Of a stretch of 64,000 nt of DNA, positions 22,611 to 40,489 are shown one piece after another. The notes under the pieces were generated by a model. It searched no databases. It saw nothing but the letters and a program-made list of their open reading frames with translations, and was not told the DNA's origin. The DNA is from Nymphaea colorata (taxonomy: Eukaryota; Streptophyta; Magnoliopsida; Nymphaeales; Nymphaeaceae). The stretch's first letter is position 1; each line of letters begins with the position of its first letter. The stretch lies in NCBI RefSeq assembly GCF_008831285.2, contig NC_045138.2, positions 2,706,143 through 2,770,142 of the forward strand. The letters run 5' to 3'. The position numbers were made by a program, and so were the translations under genes.

Positions 22611-24011
22611 ATGGCGTTGGATGTTGCGGGTGTGGTCGATGTCATCAAGATTTGTGTCATGAGCATTTGTCTTGCAGCATTCGTCTATTGCGGGGTCCTA
22701 GTGATTCGCCTTCGCCTTCATTGCAGCTTACAATCTTCACAACAATTAACGTACTTCAATGGTCCATCTGCCCTTCGTGATGCTATCCTAGTGCGTTGCA
22801 TTTGGTGGGGAATGAGTGAAATTTTGAGTACCAATATAACTGGACTGAAGTTGAAAATGTTTCTTTCATGGGATCCAGAGCTGCAGTTGAATGCTTGCAG
22901 CTTTTATATAGTTTCGACCTTTGGACTCGCAGAGCCCAGCTTCTTCTTGGCGGTCCTGTTAATGCTTTGGGGTTCTTTACCAAATGCAGGACATATGGTG
23001 ATGAGCAACACCAAAGCCATCACAAAAGTGATATTGTTCACGCTACCGACATTCTTGATGCAAATATCACTTATCATACTTGGAGAGGTTGTACATGATC
23101 AACCTATGAGTGATGTACATAATCTACTTGGATACATAATGAAAGCCTACTACGCTCGAGTTCTATGGGTTGACCCTCACCACAAGCACATTGTATTGAC
23201 ATGCATATACCCTTTCATGAACTGTTTCTTTCATGGGCTATTTGCATTGGTATTCAATACCATTCTTTTGCGGACTAGGAGAAGACTGGCCTTGGTTACT
23301 GACAGAAGACTCAACTGGCAGATTCAGTCGCTGATTTTTGTGGTAGCAACATTGTTCTCTATTAGAATCATCACTCTGTGTTCACTTGTCTGGCTAATTC
23401 CGAAGAGCCTGGAATATGTGTTAGTTGAGTTCTTGGCATTCTTGGCGATGTTAGCCTGCCTGATAGTTGTGGTCATCATTCTTGTTTATCTTCCCGTAGC
23501 AGAATCACTTGCAATGGTATATGGAATCACCTCAACTTCAGTTGAACTAAGTAGAACTGCTACAAGATCTGATCAAAGTGGTGGCAATGACTCGACGACT
23601 TCAGAGCTTGTTTATACAGAGTCTGTGTCTGATGAGAGCCAGGAACTCCAAAGTGGTGGCAATGATACTACCACTTCAGAGTTTGTGCCTGTAGAGCCCG
23701 TATTTGATGATATCCAGGAGTTCCGAAGTGGTGGCAATGACCCGACCACTTCAGAGTCAATGTTTGATGAGATTCACGAGCTCCAAAGTGGTGGTGATGA
23801 CCCGACCACTACAGAGTTTGTGCATGTAGAGCATGTGTTTGATGAGGGTCAGGAGCTCCAAAGTGGTGACAATGACTCGACTACTTCAGAGTTTGTTTTC
23901 GTAGAGTCTGTATTTGATGAGAGCCAGGAGCTCGAAAGTGGTAGCAATGACTCATCCACTTCAGAGTTTGTGTCTGTAGAGTCTATATCTGATGATAGTC
24001 GCGAGCTCTAG
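22611..24011 (+). CDS. Six-pass membrane protein with acidic repeat tail, unknown function
   Basis: ORF of 466 residues that I do not recognise as a named family. Predicted membrane segments lie at about residues 10-33, 95-120, 137-158, 193-221, 238-262 and 268-295; a basic loop RTRRR follows the fourth. From residue 322 to the end are six acidic repeats of 25 residues (the third has 20), each like SGGNDxTTSEFV then FDExQEL. The start ATG is directly preceded by TTCTTCAG, a strong acceptor-like sequence, so a 5' UTR intron or an extra upstream exon is likely. The gene faces the neprosin gene tail to tail. Decayed copies of its core and tail are amplified at 43.1-48.2 kb, showing it belongs to a locally duplicated unit. 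Location is probably an internal membrane or the plasma membrane. The tail could be a flexible cytosolic interaction region. Both are inference. Confidence 0.75.
   Translation: MALDVAGVVDVIKICVMSICLAAFVYCGVLVIRLRLHCSLQSSQQLTYFNGPSALRDAILVRCIWWGMSEILSTNITGLKLKMFLSWDPELQLNACSFYIVSTFGLAEPSFFLAVLLMLWGSLPNAGHMVMSNTKAITKVILFTLPTFLMQISLIILGEVVHDQPMSDVHNLLGYIMKAYYARVLWVDPHHKHIVLTCIYPFMNCFFHGLFALVFNTILLRTRRRLALVTDRRLNWQIQSLIFVVATLFSIRIITLCSLVWLIPKSLEYVLVEFLAFLAMLACLIVVVIILVYLPVAESLAMVYGITSTSVELSRTATRSDQSGGNDSTTSELVYTESVSDESQELQSGGNDTTTSEFVPVEPVFDDIQEFRSGGNDPTTSESMFDEIHELQSGGDDPTTTEFVHVEHVFDEGQELQSGDNDSTTSEFVFVESVFDESQELESGSNDSSTSEFVSVESISDDSREL
23574..24008 (+). repeat. 75-bp coding tandem repeat (acidic tail)
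   Basis: Six in-frame units, five of 75 bp and one of 60 bp, encode the acidic C-terminal repeats. Unit boundaries are marked by CTCCAAAGTGGTGGCAATGA. The same unit, decayed, forms the array at 43150-44477 and the fragment at 47337-47475. Confidence 0.9.
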
Positions 24012-24207
24012 GACTTTGTTTGTTGCTAAATGCTTATGTACAATTTTATAGCTATGTAGTCTTTAAACATTTGAAAAAATTGCTTATAAAAAAAGAAAAC
24101 TATGCTTCATACGTTGTTTCAGTTGTTGTTTTGGAATTGGACTTGATTGTTGGTGAAATGCATTTAATTGTTCTTCTATGTAACCAATAATAAAAGTAGA
24201 TACAGCT

Positions 24208-24700
24208 TCTTGAACCATCTCTTGGTAATTAACAGCCTTTAATGTGGTAAATTACTGCAAAGAAGCTTTCTTATGGGTGTTTCCTCTTGAAATAGGAGGT
24301 ATGATTTTACAATGCGGGGTTTCAAGTCCCATGTAGATTTGGTTCTAGGTTAAGGAAATGGGCTGGATTGGTACATATGTTTGGACTTGGCACCTACCTT
24401 GTAACAAACAGTTTCATGTTTGGCAAGGAGTCGGTAGTTGTAGACGAGCTCGTGTCGTTTCAAACCTATCTAGGCACATGAAAGACCAATTCGTCCCATT
24501 TTTTGTATCGGTTCAATTGGGTTCTAAACTTCATCCTTTCCAGTGAAGGACCGGTTCATGATTTTTTTCCAATTGGTTCATCAAAATTGACTGGTTGAAA
24601 CATCTATGACCGATTATGGATTTATCAACCCCGTTCAGCTAATAAGTGGGCGTCTCTAAAAAAAGCTTCAAACTGGTTTCATGTTTCATCTAGATCATTT
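24208..24700. repeat. Membrane-protein gene 3'-flank repeat, copy 1
   Basis: Includes TTTGGACTTGGCACCTACC and TTTCATGTTTGGCAAGGAGTC. Related copies lie at 34264-34635, 43290-43700 and, in part, 48219-48480. This flank links the membrane-protein copies to the neprosin copies in a single duplicated unit. Confidence 0.75.
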
Positions 24701-24762
24701 CATAAGCTTTGACTGACTTAGCTTTAACAATTGTAAATCACCTTTCAATATTCGTCTTGGTT

Positions 24763-31187
<6,425 letters not shown>

Positions 31188-31196
31188 GGCTCCGGA

Positions 31197-31786
31197 ACAA
31201 AAGCGTGCCGTGAAGGAGAAGAACCAAGGCGAGGAGATTGAATTAAGAAAAGCAAGGTACAGGCAGCTGTGGCGCGGGAAAAGGAAACTACTCACGGTTG
31301 CGGGTTGACTAATTTGGGAGGATTGACTAATTTGGATGAAAATCCGAGCTGGTTTTATCATCAATCCAAATTTAACCAAGAAAGTTTAATCTCTTGTCCT
31401 AATGGCGGATGCTGATCTCCACAATCGCATTTATACCGCCTTCAATTAACAATCCACAGACAGCAAGGTCAAGTTTGTCAATGACATCGGCCGTCTGTTA
31501 TTCAGCCGAATAATTAATATCAAACAGCCATAAATAATATCGCTGACCTGTTCATCCTATCGTTCTAAGTGGGTCGAGTCATGCCAATGTAATCCGAATC
31601 ATCTGAATATATATATATATAGGGAGAGAGAGAGAGAAAGAGAGAACGAGCTACTATACCCTCATATACCGTATTTGATGGGCATTGTAAGCCATTGATT
31701 TTAAAGAAATCTAATGGTGGAAATTTCAAGAGGACTCAAAAATGCCTTTATTGGCGGAAACAAGTAAGTTTCCTTAACTGAACGTT

Positions 31787-31825
<39 letters not shown>

Positions 31826-32843
31826 CATAACGGATATGGTGTAGGCCATTAATCTTCCCGCTTATTCTTATGTGACTTTAAATTTAACTATATAAAATTA
31901 TAAGGGAATTTAATTTGTGTCTGGTAGAATGCAGGATTTCGAAAGGGTGCAAAAATCGAAAGGCTATGTTTTATGTGGACTACCATCGTGTACATGTTAC
32001 ACAACACTAAGTAGAGTCCCACGGGATTTGAAGCACATTTACATGGTTCCATGAAAAAAATACGAATCACATTTCACACTAGTTTCTCTCGTTTCCATGA
32101 TTTGATCTTCAAGGACAGGAAATAAATCCACTAACTTTTATTCTCAACGCCATCAATTCGTGTACACGATGTTGCATGTAACTGGCTCATCGATATTACA
32201 AACTTGTACGTCCAGGAATACGATTTTCTATGAATTTCAAGGTTCGGCACAGTTGCAAACATCAAGAATCTTAGGTTTGTTGGGTTTACACGGTGTAAGC
32301 AACCTTGTATATATTTAAGGAATACTCTTCAATGACTAGTTAGACTCATATATGGTAATTTTACATAAATTTTAGGGTTTTTCAAACTTTGCCATTGTTT
32401 GTGTAAGTGATTGTTTATATCGAATATACCGAATGGCTAAAACTGTCAACAAGAGTTGCCCATATTAATGCCGCTGTTGGTTCATAAAGTGTGAACTTGT
32501 GAGTCATTAATTTTTTTCTATTGTCAAATTATTAGTTATCATTCACATTTTTAAGGAAATAACTTTAAACCGGACGCTTTGTAAACTATGAATCAATTTG
32601 ATCAGATGGCTTGTAATCAGTTCATATAATTTTCATCTTGCGTAAATTCAATATCTGCCTATATGTGCGTGCGCAAATGACATACCAAACGGCATGGTTG
32701 ATGGTTTCTAGTGATATCTCAAGTTAAGAAAACAAAGATACTGGTGCAGTCATACCAAATTAAACAGGATATAACATTGAAAACAAGGTAAATTTTCATC
32801 CTTTATGTTTCTCAATTTTCTTCTATTTTACTTCTACACCATC
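31197..32843. repeat. Neprosin upstream block, copy A
   Basis: The 5' flank and presumed promoter region of the intact neprosin gene. It is repeated as copy B (35884-37083 continuing at 40490-41320, split by a hAT element), as copy C (49338-51350) and as a fragment at 16440-16735. Shared landmarks are TTTTATCATCA, GGCGGATGCTGATCTCCACA, GATGGGCATTGTAAGCCATT and GTCCAGGAATA. The part nearest the gene holds its 5' UTR and core promoter, but I see no decisive TATA box. TA microsatellites lie at 31605-31620 and 31794-31824. Confidence 0.75.
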
Positions 32844-32974
32844 TGCACAGATCAACCTGGACCCACAAAATCTTGACCATAAACCACAGGTTTTTCTAAA
32901 ATAATAATAAAAAAATGTATTTTAAGGGGCCCTTTTCTGCCATATTCTCAAAGCACGTGTCGATATAAAGGTAA

Positions 32975-33530
32975 TAGGGATGCCATCGGATTCTAATTGA
33001 ATATAATCTTAACTGTATCCGCTTTCTCGAATATTTACATATTCATATTAGGGATGCCAAATGGATTGGATTCCAATCGAATGTTTGTATACACTTTTTT
33101 CGGAAATTACATATTTTGTAATAGGAAGTGCTATCAAAGTTGGTCAATTCAAGTTGGATCGGTGGCACCGATTCAAATTGGTTGTTGATTCAACAGCGAC
33201 ACGTACCATCTTTAACTATTTATATAATTTTCCCATTTCAATTAATGCTTCTATGTTTCCTCTTTTTTTCAAAAACGGGTTCCTAAATAATTTTGGCAAT
33301 TTCATTCCAAACACGATTCTGATAACATTGGTAATAGGTGTTCTTTGTAAATGTGCATGCGGATCTGTTGTGGCTGGACGTTGCTGCAGGAGGATTGAAT
33401 CTAAAATTACCATCGAGATCCAGACCCAGCCTGACCTGGGCAAATGGGTCTTCTCGTTTCAGATCCAATTCAATCTACAGGATCCAATACAAACTTTTGC
33501 TGATCATATATCACCAGGCTAAATGATTTG
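32975..33530. mobile_element. Nested hAT-like fragments
   Basis: Two left ends of the TAGGGATGYCAA family occur in succession (TAGGGATGCCATCGG at 32975 and TAGGGATGCCAAATGG at 33049), the second apparently inside the first. The following 450 bp has GGATCGG and GATCCAGACCC words. Right ends are not clear. The 153-codon plus-strand frame at 33061-33522 has no recognisable domain. Confidence 0.35.
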
Positions 33531-34263
33531 TTTCTTTCCTTCACTTTCCAGAAAAATTTGAAACTTACAAAATTTAGAGAAAAATAAGAGGAAAAATGAA
33601 AGAAATAAGAAGTCAAAATCGCATTGTAACTAATATTTTTTTCCTTATCCTTTCGGAAAAGACAGCAATATTTGTTATTACAAATCTAATTCTTCAACGA
33701 AATATCGCACCCGTAATTCCCTGGTATGCATTCGATGTAACATGAAATTTCAGATAGCTTTTAGAATGCTGAAGATCTGGATCCCGATCCAGTTAAGGTG
33801 TCTAGGTTGTCCATGAATTTATCTCAGCCCCTGTGTATGTGTAGAACGACGCGATCAGGCAGCCTTATATTTTTGTGAAAATTATGCCATTAATTGGTGG
33901 GGAGCAGTAGAATTGGCGTGACCAAAGAATTGTGCTGCTATGGAACAAGGTATGTAAAATGAAACTGCTAGAGAAGTTTCCCTTCATTTTCACTGTTTAG
34001 CAGAAGGGCCAACCTGCGTCCTTGATTTTCAAGAAATTCCTTCCTAACTATGAATATGATGGCAAACATGGAGTTCGATGGCTCGAATGACTTATTTTGT
34101 GTTGGCTGAGCCGGAAATTTCATGCTGGGTGAAGCTAATAATTTAAATTTTAGACCTTTGAAAGACGCCTATATGCCAATTATCAAAAAATAGCCAGCGA
34201 GGAGGCATCAACTTACAAAACCTACCTCCGCCACAGTGCGCCACTACGTCCAGATTAGATTAT

Positions 34264-34635
34264 ACAGTAAGATGAATGAAGTGACAAAAATAGATGTTTG
34301 GACCTGGCACCTACCTTATGACGGACAGTTTCATGTTTGCCAAGGAGTCCGCAGTTGTAGACGAGCTCGTATTCTTTCAAACCTATGTAGGCACATACAA
34401 GACTAATTTGTCCTACTTTTTGTATCGGTTCAATTGGGCTCTAAAGCTATCTCCTTTTTTGTACCAGTTCATGACTTTTTTCCGTTGGTTCACCTAAATT
34501 GACTGGTTGAAAGTAGTTAAGACTGAGTTATGAATTTCGCAACCCGTTTGGCTAATAAGATGGTGTCTCCAAAAAAAAAATGCTTAAAACAGGTTCCATG
34601 TTCCATCTAGATCATTTCATAAGGTATAAAGTCAT
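34264..34635. repeat. Membrane-protein gene 3'-flank repeat, copy 2
   Basis: Matches 24355-24700, but the membrane-protein gene itself is absent upstream here. It is followed directly by a neprosin 3'-flank copy, as in the intact unit. Confidence 0.7.
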
Positions 34636-34636
34636 T

Positions 34637-36180
34637 TTAATAAAAGGGCTTAGAGAGGGAGAGAGATAGGAAGTGTGTGTGTGTGTAGGGACAAAAAAGT
34701 GATTCTTAGCTTTAACATATACAACACGTTTCAATATCATCAAAATAACATCATTAGGCTCCAATGGAGAAGTTCAACATTAAAATGCAAAACTTAGCGT
34801 CAGCATCAACAAGTAAGATGGACAACAAGCCGCCCCATTATAAGCATGGGGTGAAAGAAACCACCAAACCCAAGAAAAGGTGACCGAAATCACTACGGAA
34901 GCCCAAAGGTGCCTGCTTGTGGGAAAAAACAAAGAGTCATAGGGTCCAAAGCAGAGTACGGGTGGGTATAGGTAACATGTTTCAAAAGAATCCCTTACAC
35001 GCTTTACCAGGTTTGGATAATCAGTTAATGAGTTTCATATGACCAACTCTCATGCATCTTATAACTAGAACTGCTGACAGCCTTGAAAAACAGATATGAA
35101 ACTAAACATGCGTGTAAAAGGAAAACGTAGCTTCTCATTAGTTGGTTTTGACCAGGATGACTACCTATTAATATTTCATTTCTCTACTAAGTTAACTATC
35201 CTTGGGTAGATGATTCAATGTGATATAATTCACTATGGTCACCAAGGGATAGCTTGGTCACTTACTATTGGGCTATGGTTACTGGGCTAAGGCAGCTGTG
35301 AAGCCCTCCTGCTACGACTAGTACAACCTCTGCTTTCGGCCTGGGCGTCGGGCTGGCCCGATCGGGCCCGGGCCGCGAAATTCCTGGCCCGGCCCGATAG
35401 GTGGGCCCGGCGGCGGCCCGGCCCGGCTAGGCCTGTTTAGATTAAAAATTTATTTTTTTTAATTTTTTGTTTTAAAAATATATATTTATTATTAATAAAT
35501 ATATTTTATGTTTCAAAAATATTTCATAATTAAAAAAATATTTTTTAACTTTAAATGGGTCAGGCCGAACCGGGCCTGGGCTATCGGGTCGGGCCGGGCC
35601 GGGCCCGGGCTATCGGGTCGGGCCAGACTCACCGGCCCGACGGGCCGGGGTTTACAGGGCCGGCCGGGTCCTGCCCGAAACGTAACAGGTTATGTATCAT
35701 ATGAGAGTTGATTTATGTATCATATGAGAGTTGATCTATTATGAAAATTTAAGTTTGCGTATAACGTAAAAAAAAAATATGCAATTTTTGAAATTTAGTC
35801 AAGGTGCAGTCCAGTTCAAATCTTTCATTAATTAATGTTTTTTAAAAAAGAAAACATTAATTGTATATATTTATATATATATAGAACCGAGGAGATTGTA
35901 TTTAACAAAAGCGAGGTACAAGCAGCTGCCAAAAACGTGGCTCGAGAAAAAGGAATCTACAGACTGTTGCTGGTTTCTAAATTGCAACAACTAATTTGAA
36001 TCAAAATCCGAGCTGGTTTTATCATCATTCCAAATTTAGCCAAGAAATTTAATCTCTTACCCTAGTGGCGGATGCTGATCTCCACAATCGCATTTATACG
36101 GTCTTCAATTAACAATCAACAAACGGCAAGGTCAAGTTTGCCAATGACGTCAGCCGTCCGATATCCAGCCGAATAATTAA
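34637..36180 (-). pseudogene. Neprosin locus remnant, copy 3 (flanks only)
   Basis: The neprosin 3' flank (34637-34950) is followed by GGGTCCAAAGCAGAG. In the intact gene the matching bases are separated by about 40 bp of exon 7, so a deletion joined them at a short direct repeat. All seven exons are gone. The segment 34960-35336 is inverted relative to copy 4, and a GC-rich insertion lies at 35337-35684. The upstream block resumes at 35884 (GAACCGAGGAGATTG). It is a dead locus that keeps only the boundaries of the gene. Confidence 0.7.
35337..35684. mobile_element. GC-rich GGCCCGG insertion
   Basis: GC-rich arms made of repeated GGCCCGG, TCGGGC and GGGCC words surround an AT-rich centre (35443-35555). 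It sits exactly at the right breakpoint of the inversion in neprosin copy 3 and is related to 18136-18485. It is probably a hAT-like non-autonomous element; the terminal repeats are imperfect, and the open frame at 35508-35711 is not a gene. Confidence 0.45.
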
Positions 36181-37083
36181 TATCAAACAGCCACTATATC
36201 GCCGACCTGTTGATCATATCGTTCTAAGTGGGTCCAGTCATGCCAATGTAATCCGAATCATCTGAACACACATATATATATATATAGGGGTCGCTACTAT
36301 ACCATATTTGATGGGCATTGTAAGCCATTGATTTTAAAGAAATCTAATGGTGGAAATATGCCTTTAATGGAGGAAACGAATAAGTTTCCTTGATCGAAAG
36401 TTTTTTCCTTCTCCTTTGAATGCTATTTAAATAAGTTTCCTATTATATATAATCTTATTTTTATGTGACTTTAAATTTAACCATATAAAATTATAAATGA
36501 ATTTAATTTGTGTCTCGTACAATGCAGGATTTCGTAAGGGTGCAAAAATCAACATCCTTAGGCCTGTTGAGTTTACACATGGAAAACAAGTTTTATATGG
36601 ACTACCATCGCGTACATGTTACACAACACTAAGTAGAGTCCCACGAGATTTGAAGCACATTTACATAGTTCCATGAAAAAATTATGTTCACATTCACACT
36701 AGTTCTCTCGTTTCCATGCATTGATCTTCAAGGACTAGCAATAAATCCACTAACTTTTAATCTCAGCGGATCAATTCATGTACACGATATTGCATGTAAC
36801 TGGCTTTTTGCAACAAATTGCAAACTCATCGATCTTACAAGCTTGTATGTCCAGGAATAGGATTTTCTATGAATTTCAAGATTCCACAAAGTTGCAAAGA
36901 TCAAGAGTCTCAGGTTTGTTGAGTTTACACGGTGTAAGCAACCTTTTATATATTTAAGGAATATAGTAATTTCATATGACTAATTAGACTAAGGTTTCTT
37001 CCATGACTAATTAGACTCGTATATAGTAATTTCAGATAAATTTTGGGGTTTTATAAAGTAGCCATTGTTTGTGCAGGTGATTG
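35884..37083. repeat. Neprosin upstream block, copy B, left part
   Basis: Collinear with 31205-32420. Ends at the target site TTTATATC of the 3.39-kb hAT element. The remainder of the block resumes at 40490. Confidence 0.8.
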
Positions 37084-37300
37084 TTTATATCTAGGGATGT
37101 CAACGGACCGGATTCGGATCGGATATCCAATCCGAATTGCTTTAAAAAAATTGGATATGGTAACCAATTTGACATCCAATTGAGAAATCGGATCGGATTC
37201 GGATTTAAAAAATAACATCCGATCAGATACGGATTCGGATTCAGTTTTAAGTAAATATCTGATTGGATACTAAAGGTATATCGAAATCCAAACTATAACC

Positions 37301-37430
37301 TGATATCTGAATCCGAATCGTGAGAGCTGATATCTGAATCCGAACCGTGAGAGCTGATATCTGAATCATGTAGCTTAATATCTGAATCCGAACCGTGTGA
37401 GCTGATATCCGAATCTTGTAGCTGAAGTTG
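37301..37430. repeat. Subterminal ~27-bp tandem repeats of the hAT element
   Basis: Four to five units of TGATATCTGAATCCGAACCG with a TGAGAGC-type end, slightly diverged. Clustered subterminal motifs of this kind are typical binding sites of hAT transposases. Confidence 0.7.
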
Positions 37431-38898
37431 CAACCTATGACAATGGTATGATCTTTTGGGCAAAAGGTATAGCCAAACGCACTAACTTAACATCATGGCA
37501 GAAAAGGAATATAAATATTATATATATTATAATATGAGTAAGAGTTGACTTTCATGGACTTGCATATAATAATATTTTTATGAAAATCATATACATCATT
37601 TAACTTAAAATATTTAAAACTATATCATATAAAATTAATTAATTAATTAATTAACAATATGTTTAATTAATTTTGTTTGTAATCAAGCAAACTATTATAG
37701 TTAAGGCATTAACAAAGCACTATATCTTAAATAATATATTTATTTAATTGAAATAATAAAGAAAACTTCAACCAAGAAATTCAACAAAATGGGAATTTTT
37801 AAAAATATGAAAAAGACACTTTTAAAGCTACAAATTTATTAATGAACCGTTATGTCGAATTGGTTACAAGAATAACTATATTATATATTTTAAAAAATAG
37901 CAGGTTTAAAAAATATATTGGCATGTACATCACGTATGAAAAAAAAAGTTGATAGCAAAAATATATTTTTTAAAAAATCCAACTTAAAAAAAATATGTTT
38001 TATAATAAATAAAGTTCTTCAACGCATTATGTTATTCATTTTAAGTTGAAACTGTCTTCATTGTGCATAATCTCAATATTAAAAAACTGCTAAACTTATA
38101 AAAAAGTTTTATTTACAAAATTATCAATTTACTCATTTAATCAATCAAGTAAATTACTTTGTATAATCATACAATTTATTGAAAAGTCTTAGGTATTTGA
38201 TATATAACACATAATTCACAAACTTAAAAACAAAAGTCTCTACCTAATAGGAAAACAACAAATTGTAAGATTTAATAAACTATTTTATATATCATTGGAG
38301 TAGTTATACAATTTTATATATAAAAAAAACTATTGTAATAAAGGTAAGAGAACTAATAAATTATTTGATATATCATTGAACACTCCTTCAGTTAACTCAA
38401 TGAAATGAAAAAAACACTAAATAATGTTTTTTTTTAAATAAGAAATAATATGGGTCCAATGATTTAATAATTCTTAATAAGAGATCATTACGAAATAATA
38501 GTTTATTCAATTAAAATATGTTATTATTTAAAAATAGACCAATCAATGTTCAATATGCACAGTTAATGTGAAAGAAAGTAAGAAAGTCGAACATACTAGT
38601 TGTTCAATAGACCAATCAAACAATATACTATTTGTTTTAGACAAGTATTTAACAAAAGAGAATTTATCGAAAAATATATGTATAAATAATTTAAAACGTC
38701 CTTAAACAACTTGAAGACATAAAAGTCAAATATGATAAATTATGAGCATGAAGAACTTATTGAGAAAATTGATAAGGTAACGGTTAAAACATCTTAACCA
38801 ACCATGTGAAAATTAAGTAATAAATATTTACTCATAAAAAGAAAACATGAAGATATAAAAGTTAAAAATATAAAGTAAAAAAAACTCGACTTGTTGAA

Positions 38899-38900
<2 letters not shown>

Positions 38901-38972
<72 letters not shown>

Positions 38973-39012
38973 CAATTTGTAGTCAAATCCAATAAAAAAA
39001 GCTCGACTTATT

Positions 39013-39073
<61 letters not shown>
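38901..39073. repeat. Paired (TA)n microsatellites inside the hAT element
   Basis: Two TA tracts of about 70 and 57 bp separated by 46 bp. Each is preceded by a related CTCGACTT sequence, suggesting a local duplication. Confidence 0.9.
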
Positions 39074-39077
<4 letters not shown>

Positions 39078-40489
39078 TTATTTATTTATTTTTTCGTATA
39101 TATTTGAAATGAGCCCAAGAACACCTAATTTTAAATATATTTTTATTATAAAAAAATAAAATTTGAAAAATATTAACAAGCATATATTTAAAAAATAAAA
39201 AATAAAAATACACTCGAACCTGCTAAAACTCGACTAGCTCAAAAATGGGTAGCGACTTTTACCGACTCTTTTTTTTAATTAAGATAACGGGTTCCCAAAC
39301 CCTTTGTCAAAGTTCAACTTTACCCTTTTCAGTTTTCTTCGTTTCTAAAGTTTTTGCCCCCAAATGTAACCCTCACTCTTAAGGTCGTTACTTAGCAGCC
39401 GGCACCTCCCCTTCAAATGTAACCCCCAACTCTCCATCGGATTCTTCTCTATTTTTTTGTCCAGACTTGAAGTTGAGTTCCCAAACTTTCCCCTTTCTTA
39501 ATTTCAAAATGGGTATTATTTCTATCTCTTGTTTGTTGTTTTTCTTTTCTCAAATTTGATGGTTAAGAAACTAGAGTGCCATGTCGTGCATGAGTTGTTT
39601 GCAAAGTTAACGGAAAGGTGATCTCTTTCCATTTTCTGAACAAAATCTTGCTGGTCTACTTTTTTGTCGATATTTTATACGCGTTGAATCGGAAAGGTTA
39701 ACCAATTCGCAGAATTGATTTTAAGCCTTTATACATATCTACTGTAGTGTTTGGCTGCAAGAAATTCCTGGTCTTTCCTTTTCTCTGAGCTAATTTTAGC
39801 TCAATCTGCAAGAACCAATAGAGAGATGGGCCTAGAAACGTGCGAACAAGCTGTGTTTTTGGGGAAACAGGAACGAAAACGTGCGAGAATCTAAGGTGTA
39901 TGTTTTCATTTTAAAAATGTGAAGTTTCAAAGCTACCAATCTGTTGTCCCCTTTCTCTTTCTTAACCTATAATTTTCATTTTAGTGTTTGCAGAGCACAA
40001 AAGCAGAACACCAAGTTAATGGCCATTTCTTCGATTTCAATCTTTCATAGCTCGAGTCTTTTAGGAGAGGCAGAATAATAAAAATGCCATTAGCTAGCAT
40101 AAGAGAAAGCTTTGTTTACAGATTCTTCCTTTGATCTGCATATACCAACTAATGCCCCTCAATCTAGCTTCCTAAGCACATGGTTTGAAATTGGATTTTG
40201 CAGAAAGCATAGCAAGTTGGTGACTATAGGTTGCAGGCCTAAAGCAACAGCACATGTGCCAACAAGAAATTGAAAATTTGGATTCGGATCCGATCCAAAA
40301 TAACTTAAAAATCGGATACGGATCGGATTCAGTTATAGATTTTAAAATCAGATTAGGATATGATATAAACCTTTTTTCATCTGAATCTGAATTTATATCT
40401 GATTCGGAATATATGAATATCCAAAAAATCAGATATGGTAAAAGATATATCTGATCCGGATACAATCCGTTGACATCCCTATTTATATT

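Larger units (their letters stand above)
37092..40481. mobile_element. Non-autonomous hAT element, 3.39 kb
   Basis: Inverted ends TAGGGATGTCAACGGA at both sides. Flanking 8-mers TTTATATC (37084-37091) and TTTATATT (40482-40489) agree at 7 of 8, as expected for a hAT target-site duplication. The empty site is visible in paralogous copies A (about 32415) and C (about 50570), where the flanks are continuous. Subterminal regions are full of ATCCGAAT/GATATCTGAAT words, the kind of repeated motif to which hAT transposases bind. There is no transposase ORF. The interior includes very AT-rich DNA with two TA tracts (38901-38970, 39017-39073) and a less AT-rich stretch (39280-40170) that could be captured host DNA. 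Confidence 0.85.

Noticed and set aside
33061-33522. 153-codon plus-strand ORF
   Set aside because: It starts inside a hAT-like left end and has no recognisable domain or splice context.
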